DNA from: Escallonia rubra | Lineage: Eukaryota > Streptophyta > Magnoliopsida > Escalloniales > Escalloniaceae | DNA: 64,000 bases | Assembly (NCBI GenBank): GCA_033065855.1 | Contig: JAVXUO010001675.1 | Coordinates: 1-64,000 of the forward strand | Reading direction: 5' to 3' | Shown: positions 12,227-23,900 of the stretch, piece by piece | Position numbering within the stretch: the first letter of the stretch is position 1 | Layout of the letters: each line of letters starts with the position of its first letter | Notes under the pieces: generated by a model | Told to the model about the DNA's origin: nothing | The model's input: only the letters and a program-made list of their open reading frames with translations | Database searches by the model: none | Made by a program: the position numbers and the translations under genes

Positions 12227-14269
12227 CGCCCCGAATTTTTAGAGCGTTAATATCAAATAAACAAAGTAAAAAAAACCTAAAATTTTCAAAAGTCTCCCAA
12301 ACAGGTTATTCAGAGCATCTAAACAGAAAATCTCCAATTTACACAATTAAATGTCAAATAGGCCTAAAACAGTAATTTAATCCCCAATTTACTCATACAA
12401 GGAGTTCCAAATGAAACGTCGAAATCCAAATATTTCCTCTTATTATAATTTCTAAAAATAATCAAAGTAGCTCTAAGATTAAACCGCTAGCTCTCAGTCA
12501 CTTTGCTAAGCCCGTAATCCAATCCCTTCTACTGATCACCTGAAAGTAAAATAATAAGGGGAGTGAGCCAAATGCCCAGTAAGGTCGCTCAACGGACCAA
12601 TCAAAATGGGATACAAAGATATCTGAGAAAACAAGATCGGACGTACATAATTTGAACAGAACATATACGAACCAGAATTTTCAAAATACAAAATATGTTT
12701 CGTACAAAGACAGAATTTCAAAATGTATTCTTGTACAGAAACTGACACTAGAGAGCCATTCAGAATATAAGGTCACACATGCCATCACTGACACGTGGAA
12801 CCAGGTTCAAAAAATTAGATCGCGATCCCTAGCTCATCCCATTGAGCTAGCCCACGTTCCAATCCACGTGAGTAAGTCGGAAAAAGAAAAGTCACATACG
12901 TTGTGACATGGCTCATAAAATTATTAACACATACATTCATTAATTTATCATGATACTAACGAGATGTCTGAACGATGTAAACTAATGGGTAGGTGTCGTC
13001 TAAATTTCACAGAGTGATACGCTGCAAGGATAGATTTTTACAACAAATTCAAGTACGATATTTCAAACGATTTTAGAACAAGTTCAATACTGGACTTAAA
13101 TTAAAGAGAACAAAACGACGGACTTAATGAAATCTAATTCGTTAGAATATGAGTGCAACACAAACTAATTGAAGAATTGGAACACAAAAACATAAATATA
13201 AACTAAAGTAACGGACATGGGGGAACAACCATGTTAAACCAAAGAGGAGTTTACATTCTGCTTTGTCATTTTGAGGGGTATGAGTGATCAATGGAGTTGC
13301 AATAAGAAGTCTTGTAGTAACGGAGTCAATATATTATAAACAAATGAGAGAATATTATTCTAGCCAAAGGAATGAGATTGGGCAGCTAAGGTATATCCAC
13401 GTGGTGGCCTTACCATGGACATAAGAAGGCAGATTTGCAGAATGATTCCAAGGTTTGCACGCACAACGAGGCAAGTAACAAATGAATGCAAAGACCAAAT
13501 TGGCATGGAAAAAGGGAAAAGTTCAGCGTAGCGTGGCCAATTCACACGCAAGAAAGAAAAAAAATAATAATGAAACCTGTAAACATTACCAATTACTGTG
13601 ACAATATGGTACGAATTACTAGATCAGCCGACGATGGGAGTTCTTAAACAACGGCGCATCAAATTGGTTCAAATTTCACGAATTTACATAACTATTGCTG
13701 ATGTATGGTTACCCAACAGTGTACGAGATTGAAAGATAGCAATCAAAATAAAAGATTACGTCAACTTGCAATTTACAGACAACACATCACTTAAGAAAAA
13801 CGCAAAGAGAAAATTGTTCATAGTATGAGATTGATTGATCCAGCGCTGATTTGAATTTCAAAATAGTAACCCTTACCTTTGATCGCAACTAAACCCAAAT
13901 TTGATCTTCTCAATTCAATTGTATCAAAACACTAAAAATTAATGTACCCAAAGGTTCAAATTAGATTCTAATGTCAACAAAAATTCGTAGACTACTACGA
14001 ATCCCAAATCAATAATCAAATTAAATTTTTACCTCAAATAATTTGTCAAAATCCCAAGAAGTCTCTTCCTAGGGAGGAGGCTCTTCTGAATTTTGGTGTG
14101 CTTTTAGGATTCCTAGAGAATATATAGTACGTAAAGTATCAATAACCTAAAAGAACAATTCTTATATTCTTAAAACAATTAAAATTTTAAAATACCCATT
14201 ACATCCCCAAACTCTCTAAAAAAATTTTTAATTTTTTTTTATTAGCATTTAAATATGAGGGGTCTAACA
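12222..14269. mobile_element. Probable solo LTR, 2.05 kb, 5-bp target duplication
   Basis: Starts TGTAACGCCCCG and ends GGGGTCTAACA, a TG...CA pair with imperfect inverted ends (TGTAACGCCCC against TGTTAGACCCC). It is flanked on both sides by CCTTC (12217-12221 and 14270-14274), a 5-bp target duplication as made by LTR-retrotransposon integrases. No gag or pol frame is seen inside, so a solo LTR left by recombination is the simplest reading. A non-autonomous element of another class is the alternative. It sits in the last codons of the Helitron's RPA-like gene and supplies a premature stop. Confidence 0.75.
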
Positions 14270-14539
14270 CCTTCCAACCAATGGAACATAAGAGAAATCG
14301 AAGATGTTTGACTCCGAAGTTTCCTAGCAGCAAACCACAACAAAACACAGTGTAGAATCTGTAAATTTGACACAGCTTTGCATATGTGATGTAATAACTA
14401 AAACATTAACTGTAACATATATCACATGTAAACACCACTGTATAGTCTTTTTACCTTTCAATATCATTGTATAGTCTTGTTACTTTTAAAACCCATGAAT
14501 TTTAGCATACACAAGCATATTTATCTGCTTAAAGTAATT

Positions 14540-14568
14540 CACGCGCTCGAGCGCGTGGGGCTGACTAG
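14540..14568 (+). other. Helitron 3' terminus: hairpin plus CTAG
   Basis: Bases 14540-14557 are a perfect palindrome with 9-base arms (CACGCGCTC / GAGCGCGTG). They are followed by GGGCTGA and CTAG (14565-14568), then T. This is the classic Helitron termination signal. Confidence 0.9.
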
Positions 14569-14938
14569 TAAATAATAAAAACTAAACAGTTTTTATTTGG
14601 AAAAAAAAAACCAAAAAACTGAAACAGAGCACAGTGATCAAAAAAGAAAAGGTCCAAAAGTTCTAAGCCGTCCTCCGCTTGTCGCCACCTCCGCCGCCAC
14701 CATCCCCGGCCGGTAAGTCCTCCTTCATCTCTGCTTCTATCTTGTTCTTCAGTTCTGCTTCTACTTCGTCTTCTCTTTACTCCCCCTACTTCTCTGCTAA
14801 TTTCCTTCGAGGATTAGGGTTTCGTGTAAGTTGTGCTTCGTAAGTTTGCTCTTTCGGTTCCACAATGCTCGCTCCATTTGACTTTTAGTATGTCTAAGTC
14901 CACTGTTGGATTCTTGGGAGATAGGAATTGGGGAAGAA
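14569..14938 (+). promoter_or_regulatory. TrpRS proximal promoter and 5' untranslated region
   Basis: Between the Helitron end and the TrpRS start codon. A C/T-rich leader begins near 14660 (GCCGTCCTCCGCTTGTCGCC). A good donor (CCGGTAAGTCC) at about 14711-14718 suggests a 5'-UTR intron, with a possible acceptor near 14887-14889. ATG at 14890 is in another frame. The first ATG in the TrpRS frame is 14939. The Helitron end lies only about 90 bp before the leader, so part of the promoter may be Helitron-derived. Confidence 0.5.
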
Positions 14939-17900
14939 ATGGAGAAGACAGTCGCGACGGAAGAAAGAGAAGGAGAAGACGCAGAGCAGGTGGTGAATCC
15001 ATGGCAAGTGTCGGCCAAGGACGGCGGCAAGATCGACTACGATAAGCTCATCGTCCAGTTTGGCTGCCAGCGCCTCGACGAGGGCTTAATTGAGCGCGTC
15101 CAGCGCCTCACCGGCCGTCCTCCTCACGTCTTCCTTCGCCGCGGCGTCTTTTTTGCTCACCGGTAACTGACATTATTGTTCCCTTCGCTTTTCCAGCTGT
15201 ACGTGATTTGTTATAGGTTTCTGATTGTTGTTTGTATTTGTATGTGTGAATTTAGGGATTTCAACGAAATTCTGGATGCTTATGAGAGGGGAGAGAAGTT
15301 CTATCTGTATACGGGCAGAGGGCCGTCCTCCGAGGCATTGCATTTGGGGCATCTTATCCCCTTCATGTTTACCAAGTAATCTCTTTCACCCGCTTTAATA
15401 CGTGTGTATGTATACTAGGCAACGTATATTTCAAGGAGAGAACCTAGGAAAGAGTAGGAGAACTAAGCCCCGTACGTTTACCATATTTGTTTTCTGTTTT
15501 TAGCAATGATGATGAAAAAGATTCTTTTTTTGCGTACTTTTACCATTTTCTGTTTTCGTTTTGGATAAAATTACTCAAATAGTAACAAAAAACTGAAAAC
15601 ACCTTTTAGGTGTTTTCAGCTGTTTTTCACTCAAACTTAACCCAATATAAGAAAAAATAGCTAAATTTTTTTTTGTGAAAATGATAAAAGTACAGGAACA
15701 TGTTTTCAAACTGAATATGAAAATCGTGAAAATGAAAACAGAAAATGAAAACAGAAAACGAAAACAGAAAACAAATATGGTAAGCGTACGGGGGCTAAGA
15801 AATAATGAGGATAGTGGGGAGAAAACAGTTGTAAACTTTGATTCGTAAATTTTGATGTGAAAAACTATTGGCCAAATATTTAAACATACCAGGACTTGTT
15901 CTTCTCAAATGCAAGAACTGGAATGCGCCATCTTTGTGGAGTCAAATTTTGGAAAAAAGTTTGGGATGAGTAGCTCTAGCTTATTATACGCGTAACATGT
16001 AGATATGTTTTTTTTGTGTTTGATTATTTAATGTGAACAATGTAGTAGAACAAGTGACCAAATAAAATCTAATTATTTATATATGAAAGCCGAAGCTGAG
16101 AGAATATTGTCTAATTGTTGCTTACTTGGACACTCTCTTAGTTCGCCATATGGACTTTCCTATTTTTAATTTTTAAAATATTTTAAATTTACTTACCTTT
16201 GTAATAATGATTTGGATTCATTCTCTCTTTCTCTCTAATTTGGATTCCGTCTTTCCATTTGAAATTCAATCAATTATATAGATTTTAAATTTCTCTCTCT
16301 TCTATGTCAACATACTCCACTCAAAAAATTTATTTTTATCTTTACAATTCCATTAATTCCTATATTTTGACAAAAGTAATTCTCTATATATCCCTTTTTA
16401 ATCTTAATTTTTTTTTATTGTTTAGGAAAACACAATATTCACCATAAGTTTTTCTCTTAAACTATCCTAATCTCCTTTCTTTTGTTTAATGACAAGTTTT
16501 ATATATAGTTTATGCTCCCATTTTTTTTAATCATTTATTATGTACTCTTACTCTTTTCTTGGTGGTCTTGAGTAATACAATCTCAACACACGGGTTATTA
16601 TTGTTAGTATTATCACTGCAATTGCTATTAGTTAGGAGAGACTATTTCTATTATTTCATACATTATTTTTCATCTTCATTTGTCACTAAAAACTAACAGT
16701 TATTACTCAACTTCATTTCTAACAATAAAAATTGGTAGGAGAACTCCTTCAAAAAAGTAAAAATAAAATTTTGATTATCTTATTGTAACTACAAAATTTT
16801 GTAATTGTTATTAAGCATACAAAGACGAGATCTCTTAATAAGTAATTTGATAGTTGTTGTTCCCGTGTGCAACGCACGGGATCAAAACTAGTAAAGTAAA
16901 TGATAAACAATGTCATAGCACAATGCTTTATGTAGAGAATTTTGTATCTATACTTAGACATAAGACACTTGGTGCAGATATTTGCAGGATGCCTTTAAGG
17001 TTCCGCTTGTTATACAACTAACTGACGATGAAAAGTGCATGTGGAAGAATCTCTCGGTGGAGGAGAGCCAGAGACTTGCCCGTGAAAATGCTAAAGATAT
17101 CATAGCATGTGGTTTTGACATTACAAGGACCTTCATCTTTTCAGATTTTGATTATGTTGGTGGGTAAGTAGTGTGCAATTTAGGTTTAACTGTCAATCTT
17201 CAAATCGGTGACTATTAGAATGATAAGTCGTTTGCATGACAAAAGTGTTCTCCTACTTTTATTGGTTTAGTTCAAGCGAAGATAACTTTTGTTGCTTATG
17301 CTATTGCCACCTTGCATACCCTAGTAACTGTTGGGTATGGGCTACTTGCCATGAATTGTGCATTCAGTGCTTTTGACACTCATAGATAACAAACTTCCAC
17401 AGAAAATTTATTACATGGCCGATGTATTATATCACAATTGTTTTGGTTTTCTGAATTGTTTGTATCTAGCTATGTATGCTATTATGCTCTTTTTTGATGT
17501 GATATAAGTGTGGCCGTTTCGGAAATTACTTTTTAAATGCACCGCTCTCTTATTGCACATCCCTGTTGCTCATGTGCAAATGTTATATGCAGTGCCTTCT
17601 ACAAGAACATGGTGAAGGTTGCAAAATGTGTCACATACAACAAGGTTAGTTTCACTAGCGAAGCTACGCAAATCTAGTTTTTTTCCCCTACAGTAGTCCG
17701 AGCTTCCAAAAAACAAACAAAGTGTGGCTGGTGGGTTTCAGGTTGTTGGTATTTTTGGTTTCACTGGTGAAGATCATATTGGAAAGATAAGTTTCCCTCC
17801 TGTTCAGGTAAAAAAAAACTTGGTTCTATTATATTCCCTGATATCACGATGCGCACGCTAGCAAATACACATACGAACACAGAGATAGATACACGCGCGT

Positions 17901-20900
17901 ATACAACTTTACATATATATAGGGCGATCGATTGAGAGAGAAGAACCGGTGTAGCTTGGTACTAGGGTTATTTATTTCAGAATTGTTGATGGTCAAGGCT
18001 TAAAACCTTCAGCATGTCTGCTTGTGTCATGTCTGTGTTTCCATTCTCATATGTGGACAGTTGTGTTTAGCCATTCGTGCATTAACACTTGTCAAAGAAA
18101 AAAGTACTGAAAATGAGTGTGTGGCCTTTAATTAAATCTACTGGTACGCATATAGTCAAAATCACTTTGCCTCACCTAATGGAATTGAAACATGTAGCAG
18201 TAGTGTAATAGAGCAAAAAGAAGATCTCCCTTTAGGAGCTTTAAACATAGGAATTTCAACGGTTGGTTGAATTGTTTCTGGAGTTCATTCATATATTTTT
18301 CATGGGAGGTCGAATCTTGCTAATTTTTTGCTCCCTCATTTTTTTTGTCGTTTCGCAAATGGGGTCTCATTAATTTCGTAGATGAAATAAGAGGAAAGAC
18401 CGGAGAGGCTACTAGAAAGATATTTTGTCAACCTACTTGATAAGCACGTTTCTAACATACCAGCGGTTGGATCTCGGCCTGTGATTTATGATCTGCACAT
18501 AGTAGATTCCAATGCTTCCATCCTATCAGTTCTAATGCCAAGCTTTGGTAAAGATTATTAATCTCTTATGGAAAGCTTGGGAGGGATCAGATTCCACCTT
18601 AGGTCTTGCACTTGTTGTTATGTAGGATCCATCTTCCTCCATTGGTATCTTCATTGTTCCTTATGGCCATTTTGTCTAGTGAACTAAGTTGCATTAATTA
18701 TGTTTTGGTCCTTCATGGCTACTATTCTTCTCTTCTCTTCTCTTCTGTAGATCTAGCTTCTATATGCCTTAGTGAGAGACGATAATTTGGTGAAAGAATG
18801 TAGCAGCGTCCATGGTCACCTTTTTTGTTCTTTCTCTTGCGGTTTTGTTGATTTAAGTTATTGTTTGGGCCATCAATCTACTTGTAGACAGTTATTTTTA
18901 GTCTAATGAGCTATTTTTGCACTACTGCAGGCTGTTCCATCTTTTCCCAGTTCATTTCCCCATCTCTTCTCCGGCAAGGATAAACTTCGGTGCTTAATCC
19001 CATGTGCAATTGACCAGGTTCACCTCATTGTCCACTTTCCACTAATCATTTCTTATGATGACTCTTTATGATAATCTTGTTATTTCTTGATTGGTGAAGT
19101 ATCAAGGATCATGATTCAGTGACTTGTAGTTGTAGGTAGCATTTTATCATCTGATATGCTTAATGTCATCATATTACTTAAACTAATGCAATCTTTTTAC
19201 CTCTTGAAATCCTGTATAGCACCCGGGAGATAGCTTTCTGTTTGTTAAATATCGGGAAAAGGGCAAGGAGAGAGAAGGACAGTTCAGTTTGGATATCTAT
19301 AGTCCATAATGGATTGAAGGGCGAGATGAGTTGCTGCAGTTTCTCTGAAGGAAGAGTTATATAGGTGGGTATAGAGTGAGAAGGGCATATGCATAGTATT
19401 TTGATTCTCGAATGCAATGGGTAGAGGTGGTGACATTGTTGTAGTGTTCTGGAAATTCATTTGGGGTGCTATGAGGTTGCAGGACTATTTTTGGCGAACT
19501 GCTAGTTAGCAGGATTGTCCGGTGTTTGTGCTTACACAAGATCAAGAAACTGGGATGATTATATTGTTTGTAGCTTCAACTGGTTTTCTATGTTTGTTAA
19601 TTCCGGCAGAGTGAGAAATTGGTCGATATATGGTGTACTGAGCATTCTTTGCGGAACAGGTCCTCTGACTTGTTTAGCTTGTTCTAGGAGAACTAGACCT
19701 GGCAAAATATTACCGGTACCCGCTCAAAAAGGCCAGGTACGGGTACATATATAAGAGAACCGTTGAAATTAGACCCAGTACCCGAATCGATCCGTAATTT
19801 CCGGATCGGTTCGGGTCGGATACGGGTTACCCGTATTACCCGGGTTTTTTGTGCTATATAATGCTTTTAGGGTTTCTTGCCATTCTCACTTCATTCTTTT
19901 CTTTTGCCTGCCGCCGTTTTCTTTCTCTTTTTCTCTCACTCTCTCCCACACTCTCAGACCTTCCACTCCACGCCAAACCCACACGCCGGTCACCACCACC
20001 TTGACTCCATAGTCCACAAGATCTTAGCCTCCGCCGCCGTCGCTTTGTCCGCATGATCACTACCGCCGTCAGTGCACCTCCGCAGATCTACTACCACAGA
20101 CACCGTCAACGCCGGCCACTTCAACCGCAGATCTGCCGCCGGCCATTTCATCCGCAGATCTGCCGACGGCCACTTCAACCGCTCTACTTTTTCAACCCCT
20201 GTTGATGTTTTTAGTTGTGTTATGAATTTTGTTTTAAACTAATTAGAATGTATCAACCGCCGGCTATGAATGATTTTGTTATTTCTTTGTAATTTGTATG
20301 TATTCGTTTATTAATTTGTTCGGTAGATGTATATATGAATGGTGGATTATTGTTTAACTTTCAGTGGAGATCTTGATGGTGGTTGTGTAGATGTGCAGAT
20401 TGTTTGTTGTGTTATGAATTTTGAGGAGAAGAAAGATACGAAAGATTGAAGAATGAATTGGCTATTAAAAAATGACAAAATAATGTAATTAAAAATTATT
20501 TTATTAAAGAAAAAATAATTAATTAATTAATATTTTACCCGCGGGTAATACCCTACCCGCAAGGGTAGGGTACGGGTTTTAAAAAAGCCTACCCGGGAAA
20601 AACCGGGTAAAATATACCCGATCCGTTTTTATCCGGACCCGATCGGATTTTACCCGAATCCGGCCGGTTTACCCGTTTGCCAGGTCTAAGGAGAACTGTT
20701 TGGAATCCATAGTTTGGAAGCAAATTTAGGATTCAGAACTTCAGTTACTTGACGCTTTTGAGCTTTCTTAATGAGGTTTTGATGCTGATGAGATGAGTCA
20801 GGTCCTCCTTGTTGTCCATTACTTTCATTTTGTGATATGATTGTTGAAGGGAGTACTGATCAAATGACCTGTTACCTTACTCCACTTTGTTCAAAGACTT

Positions 20901-23900
20901 TGTTCCTCGTTTAGATTCTCTAGCACCAAATTATAAAAAATCAACCTTATCGAGGGGCCAAGGCTGGCATTAAATATGTTTTCATTTATATTCATGGCAT
21001 GAGAAGACAATATTTGCAACTAATGCTGTAGTCTGATGGAGGATTTTGCTGTATATATTCATTTTGAAGGAGAACTGTGCAACTAAATAACATTAAAAAT
21101 GCCCCAAGTTGTTACTTATCACAGTGGCTTGCATATATACATATGGATTGTGATAGATAGTAATGTTTTATGAGAGTAGTGAACCTTACCATTTCTGTTA
21201 TTTTTTTGGCTCTGTATATATCCACTTCATATGGTATTCCCGCTGTGTTGTTACTTTTTCAGGACCCTTATTTCAGAATGACACGAGATGTTGCTCCCAG
21301 ATTAGGTTATCACAAGCCTGCCTTGATTGAGTCGTCCTTCTTTCCTGCCCTTCAGGTATTGTCCTTTTCTTTGGTTGGTGATGTTTATGTTCTTATCAAA
21401 AGTACATAGTAGCTTTCTTTTGGTATAGTTACTGTATTTGCTTGTGTGCTTGTTATTTTGAATGCTTTAGAACTTAATCAACATTACACTTTCTTCGAAG
21501 TCTGTACTTGTGCCATTATGTTGCTCTTACTTTTTGTCAGAAGTGTTTAAATGCGTTCTGATTGGCAATACCATGGTAGACATTCTGTTGGCATAAAATT
21601 TGGCAACTAATATAGCCTGCCATACTGATAAATTTGTATTAATTGGATAGAAAGCTCTGCAGTATGATATCTAGTGAAGGCTTTTTTGGTACTAATTTTG
21701 ATTAATAGTTTGTAATTGTTTAGGATGCCATAGGTACGGACATGATATGATATTGCTAACATGTTTTACTTAGTGTTATTTCCCTGGCTTATTTTTTCTA
21801 TAAACCCAGATGTTTTATAAAGGTGGATGCCTATGGTTTCCTCAGATGTGTTATACTTTTCAAAAATCTTCTTTAGCAACTCTATAAAGTTTAGGATCGT
21901 TTTTCTCAATCAGTAGCATGGGAGCTCACCATTCCTGAATCCTAGCTCTTAAAGAAATTAAAATTCTTGGTAAACAAATTATCAGCAATCAGTTCTTTTT
22001 GCCCTTGGTTTTGTTTAAGCACCTCCCCTTGGTTTTTGGTGTCTGCTTCTGTAGTTGCTTCGTGCTCATATGCAATTGTATTTGTTCTATATATGACTAA
22101 TAGCTAGCATCTTTATTACATCCAAATATTTGCAGGGAGAGACGGGAAAGATGTCTGCTAGTGATCCAAATTCAGCAATATATGTGACTGATTCTGGGAA
22201 GGACATTGGTTCTAAGGTTCTTTCAAATTTCTTAATGTGATTTTCCATGTACTCTGCTTATGAATGGGGCAAATGGGAGTCAATTGATGGTTATTTTTTT
22301 TCTTAAAATGGCAGTTCATTTTGGCATAAATTTCTAATATATATTTTCTACATCTACTGTTTAACTTTCTCCATCTCTCATCGGCTCGATAGAAGGTTAC
22401 CTGGCCCTTTGGCAAGTCCACGGGTGAAGCTGCACATCGATAAAGGTCCATTGAAAATGCAAAAGCCCCGTCTGAGATGTCTGAAACTCCTAGACCGAAA
22501 GGCACAAATCCCTCTTTGCCATGCAAAATCACACCCTATGATGAATTTGGGTCTGGCTGGCCTCCAGACTCCAATCATCCTTACTCCTCAGTCCATAGTC
22601 CAGAACTTAGGATGCCCGATGCCCCCATAATGAAATAAATCTGATGGATTAAGAAAGCTGACCTTGTAAACAAGTGTCGGTACTAACGAATTAAAAGACC
22701 TAAATAGTACCAATTCACATTTCTTATTGACATGGCTGAAACCTAGTCCTCTTTCAACAGATTTTCCCCCCCAAATTTTCAGGGAACAATTACGCACGCG
22801 CGCGGGGGGGGGGGTGGTGTTATCTTCGTTATTAACATCTCTTCCTGTAAGGAAGTCACTGTAATTCTGAAGGTTTAGTTAGGCCAACATAAGACTTGCC
22901 ATTTCCTTGTTTGCTTTACAAGCTACTTTCAGTTCAGTAATTTGTAACGTGATCTGAATGACCAAGCAAAGGATCTCTGAGCATGTTACTGCTAAAGAGG
23001 TGAGAAGAGGACTGGAACGAGAATTTCTGGGTGAGAGATGATCAAATTTGTACCAAAGAAGAATGTAGGAGTACTTTTTATGTTAGCTTTACTCTTGCCA
23101 GCTACTTTCAGGTTTAGAAAATTGGTTTCTCATTTGTGCTTCTGGTACTTGGTGACAAAAATAGAAACATCAGGGTGAGGAAGATGATCAAATCTGTTGC
23201 CTGTGAGAATCCTAATAGGAACTTGTGTTGTTGGGTTATTGTTTTGTCTTCTCCAGAAATCTACTAATTGACCTTGATGGCGACATTTTCTTTCTGATAC
23301 GATTGTTTATGTCTGCTAGTAATTATGCCTCGTTCTTCAAGAGTAAGTCACATGCGCTGAAGAACTAAGGTAGCCATTCACGAGGACTCCATCCAGAAGC
23401 TTCTTAATTTTTATTTCCCATACTGGCCTATCATCTTTGCAAATGGGGATTACCTTGCTCTTAAACTCACCACTTCAAAGCTTGCAAGCTTGTAGATTGT
23501 TAGTTCACCGAAATGCACAAAATAAACTGTTACAATTAGGTTCCAGAGTTCATTATTCTTTCAGGTTTTGTGGAAATTTTGAGATATTGGGTTTGACTGA
23601 CTTCATGTTGTCTATGTCTAATGGCATCTACATCAGCTCTTGAAAGCAAACCTTTGTGTTTTTGATGCACACTTACATTGAAACATAGAGAAGCACGTCC
23701 AAATTACACAGGAGTTAGTTCATCCAAGTTCTGTCAATTCTCACTTGATATATGCTTGTATGGCAACTCAATTTCTGTTAAGTTTACTGAATCCAATAAT
23801 TTTAGTTGCTTGTGTATCATGGAAAGGCTGAATAGGAAGGTAATTAGAAGATATGATTAATTATGTGGTTGAAAAGAGTAGCCTGAGTAGTAAAATTTGA

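Larger units (their letters stand above)
1..14568 (+). mobile_element. Large Helitron, right-hand part (left end outside window)
   Basis: A rolling-circle transposon running off the left edge. Seen: a Rep/helicase reading frame with Helitron-type zinc-finger, HUH and Pif1 domains, followed by an RPA-like gene. This is the gene pair known from plant Helitrons. The right end is a perfect palindromic hairpin at 14540-14557 followed eight bases later by CTAG at 14565-14568, with T after it, which matches Helitron insertion between A and T. A 2.05-kb LTR-like element (12222-14269) has inserted inside it. The Rep/helicase has frameshifts and stops, so this copy is probably no longer autonomous. The left end (TC terminus) is not in the window, so total length is unknown. 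Confidence 0.88.

Noticed and set aside
14906..14938. Longer N-terminus for TrpRS starting at 14906
   Set aside because: The codon there is TTG; the first in-frame ATG is 14939, which matches the expected cytosolic start.
16380..16392. TCTCTATATATCCC as left end of the Helitron in intron 2
   Set aside because: It is preceded by T, not A; the TC at 16068 preceded by A fits Helitron insertion better.
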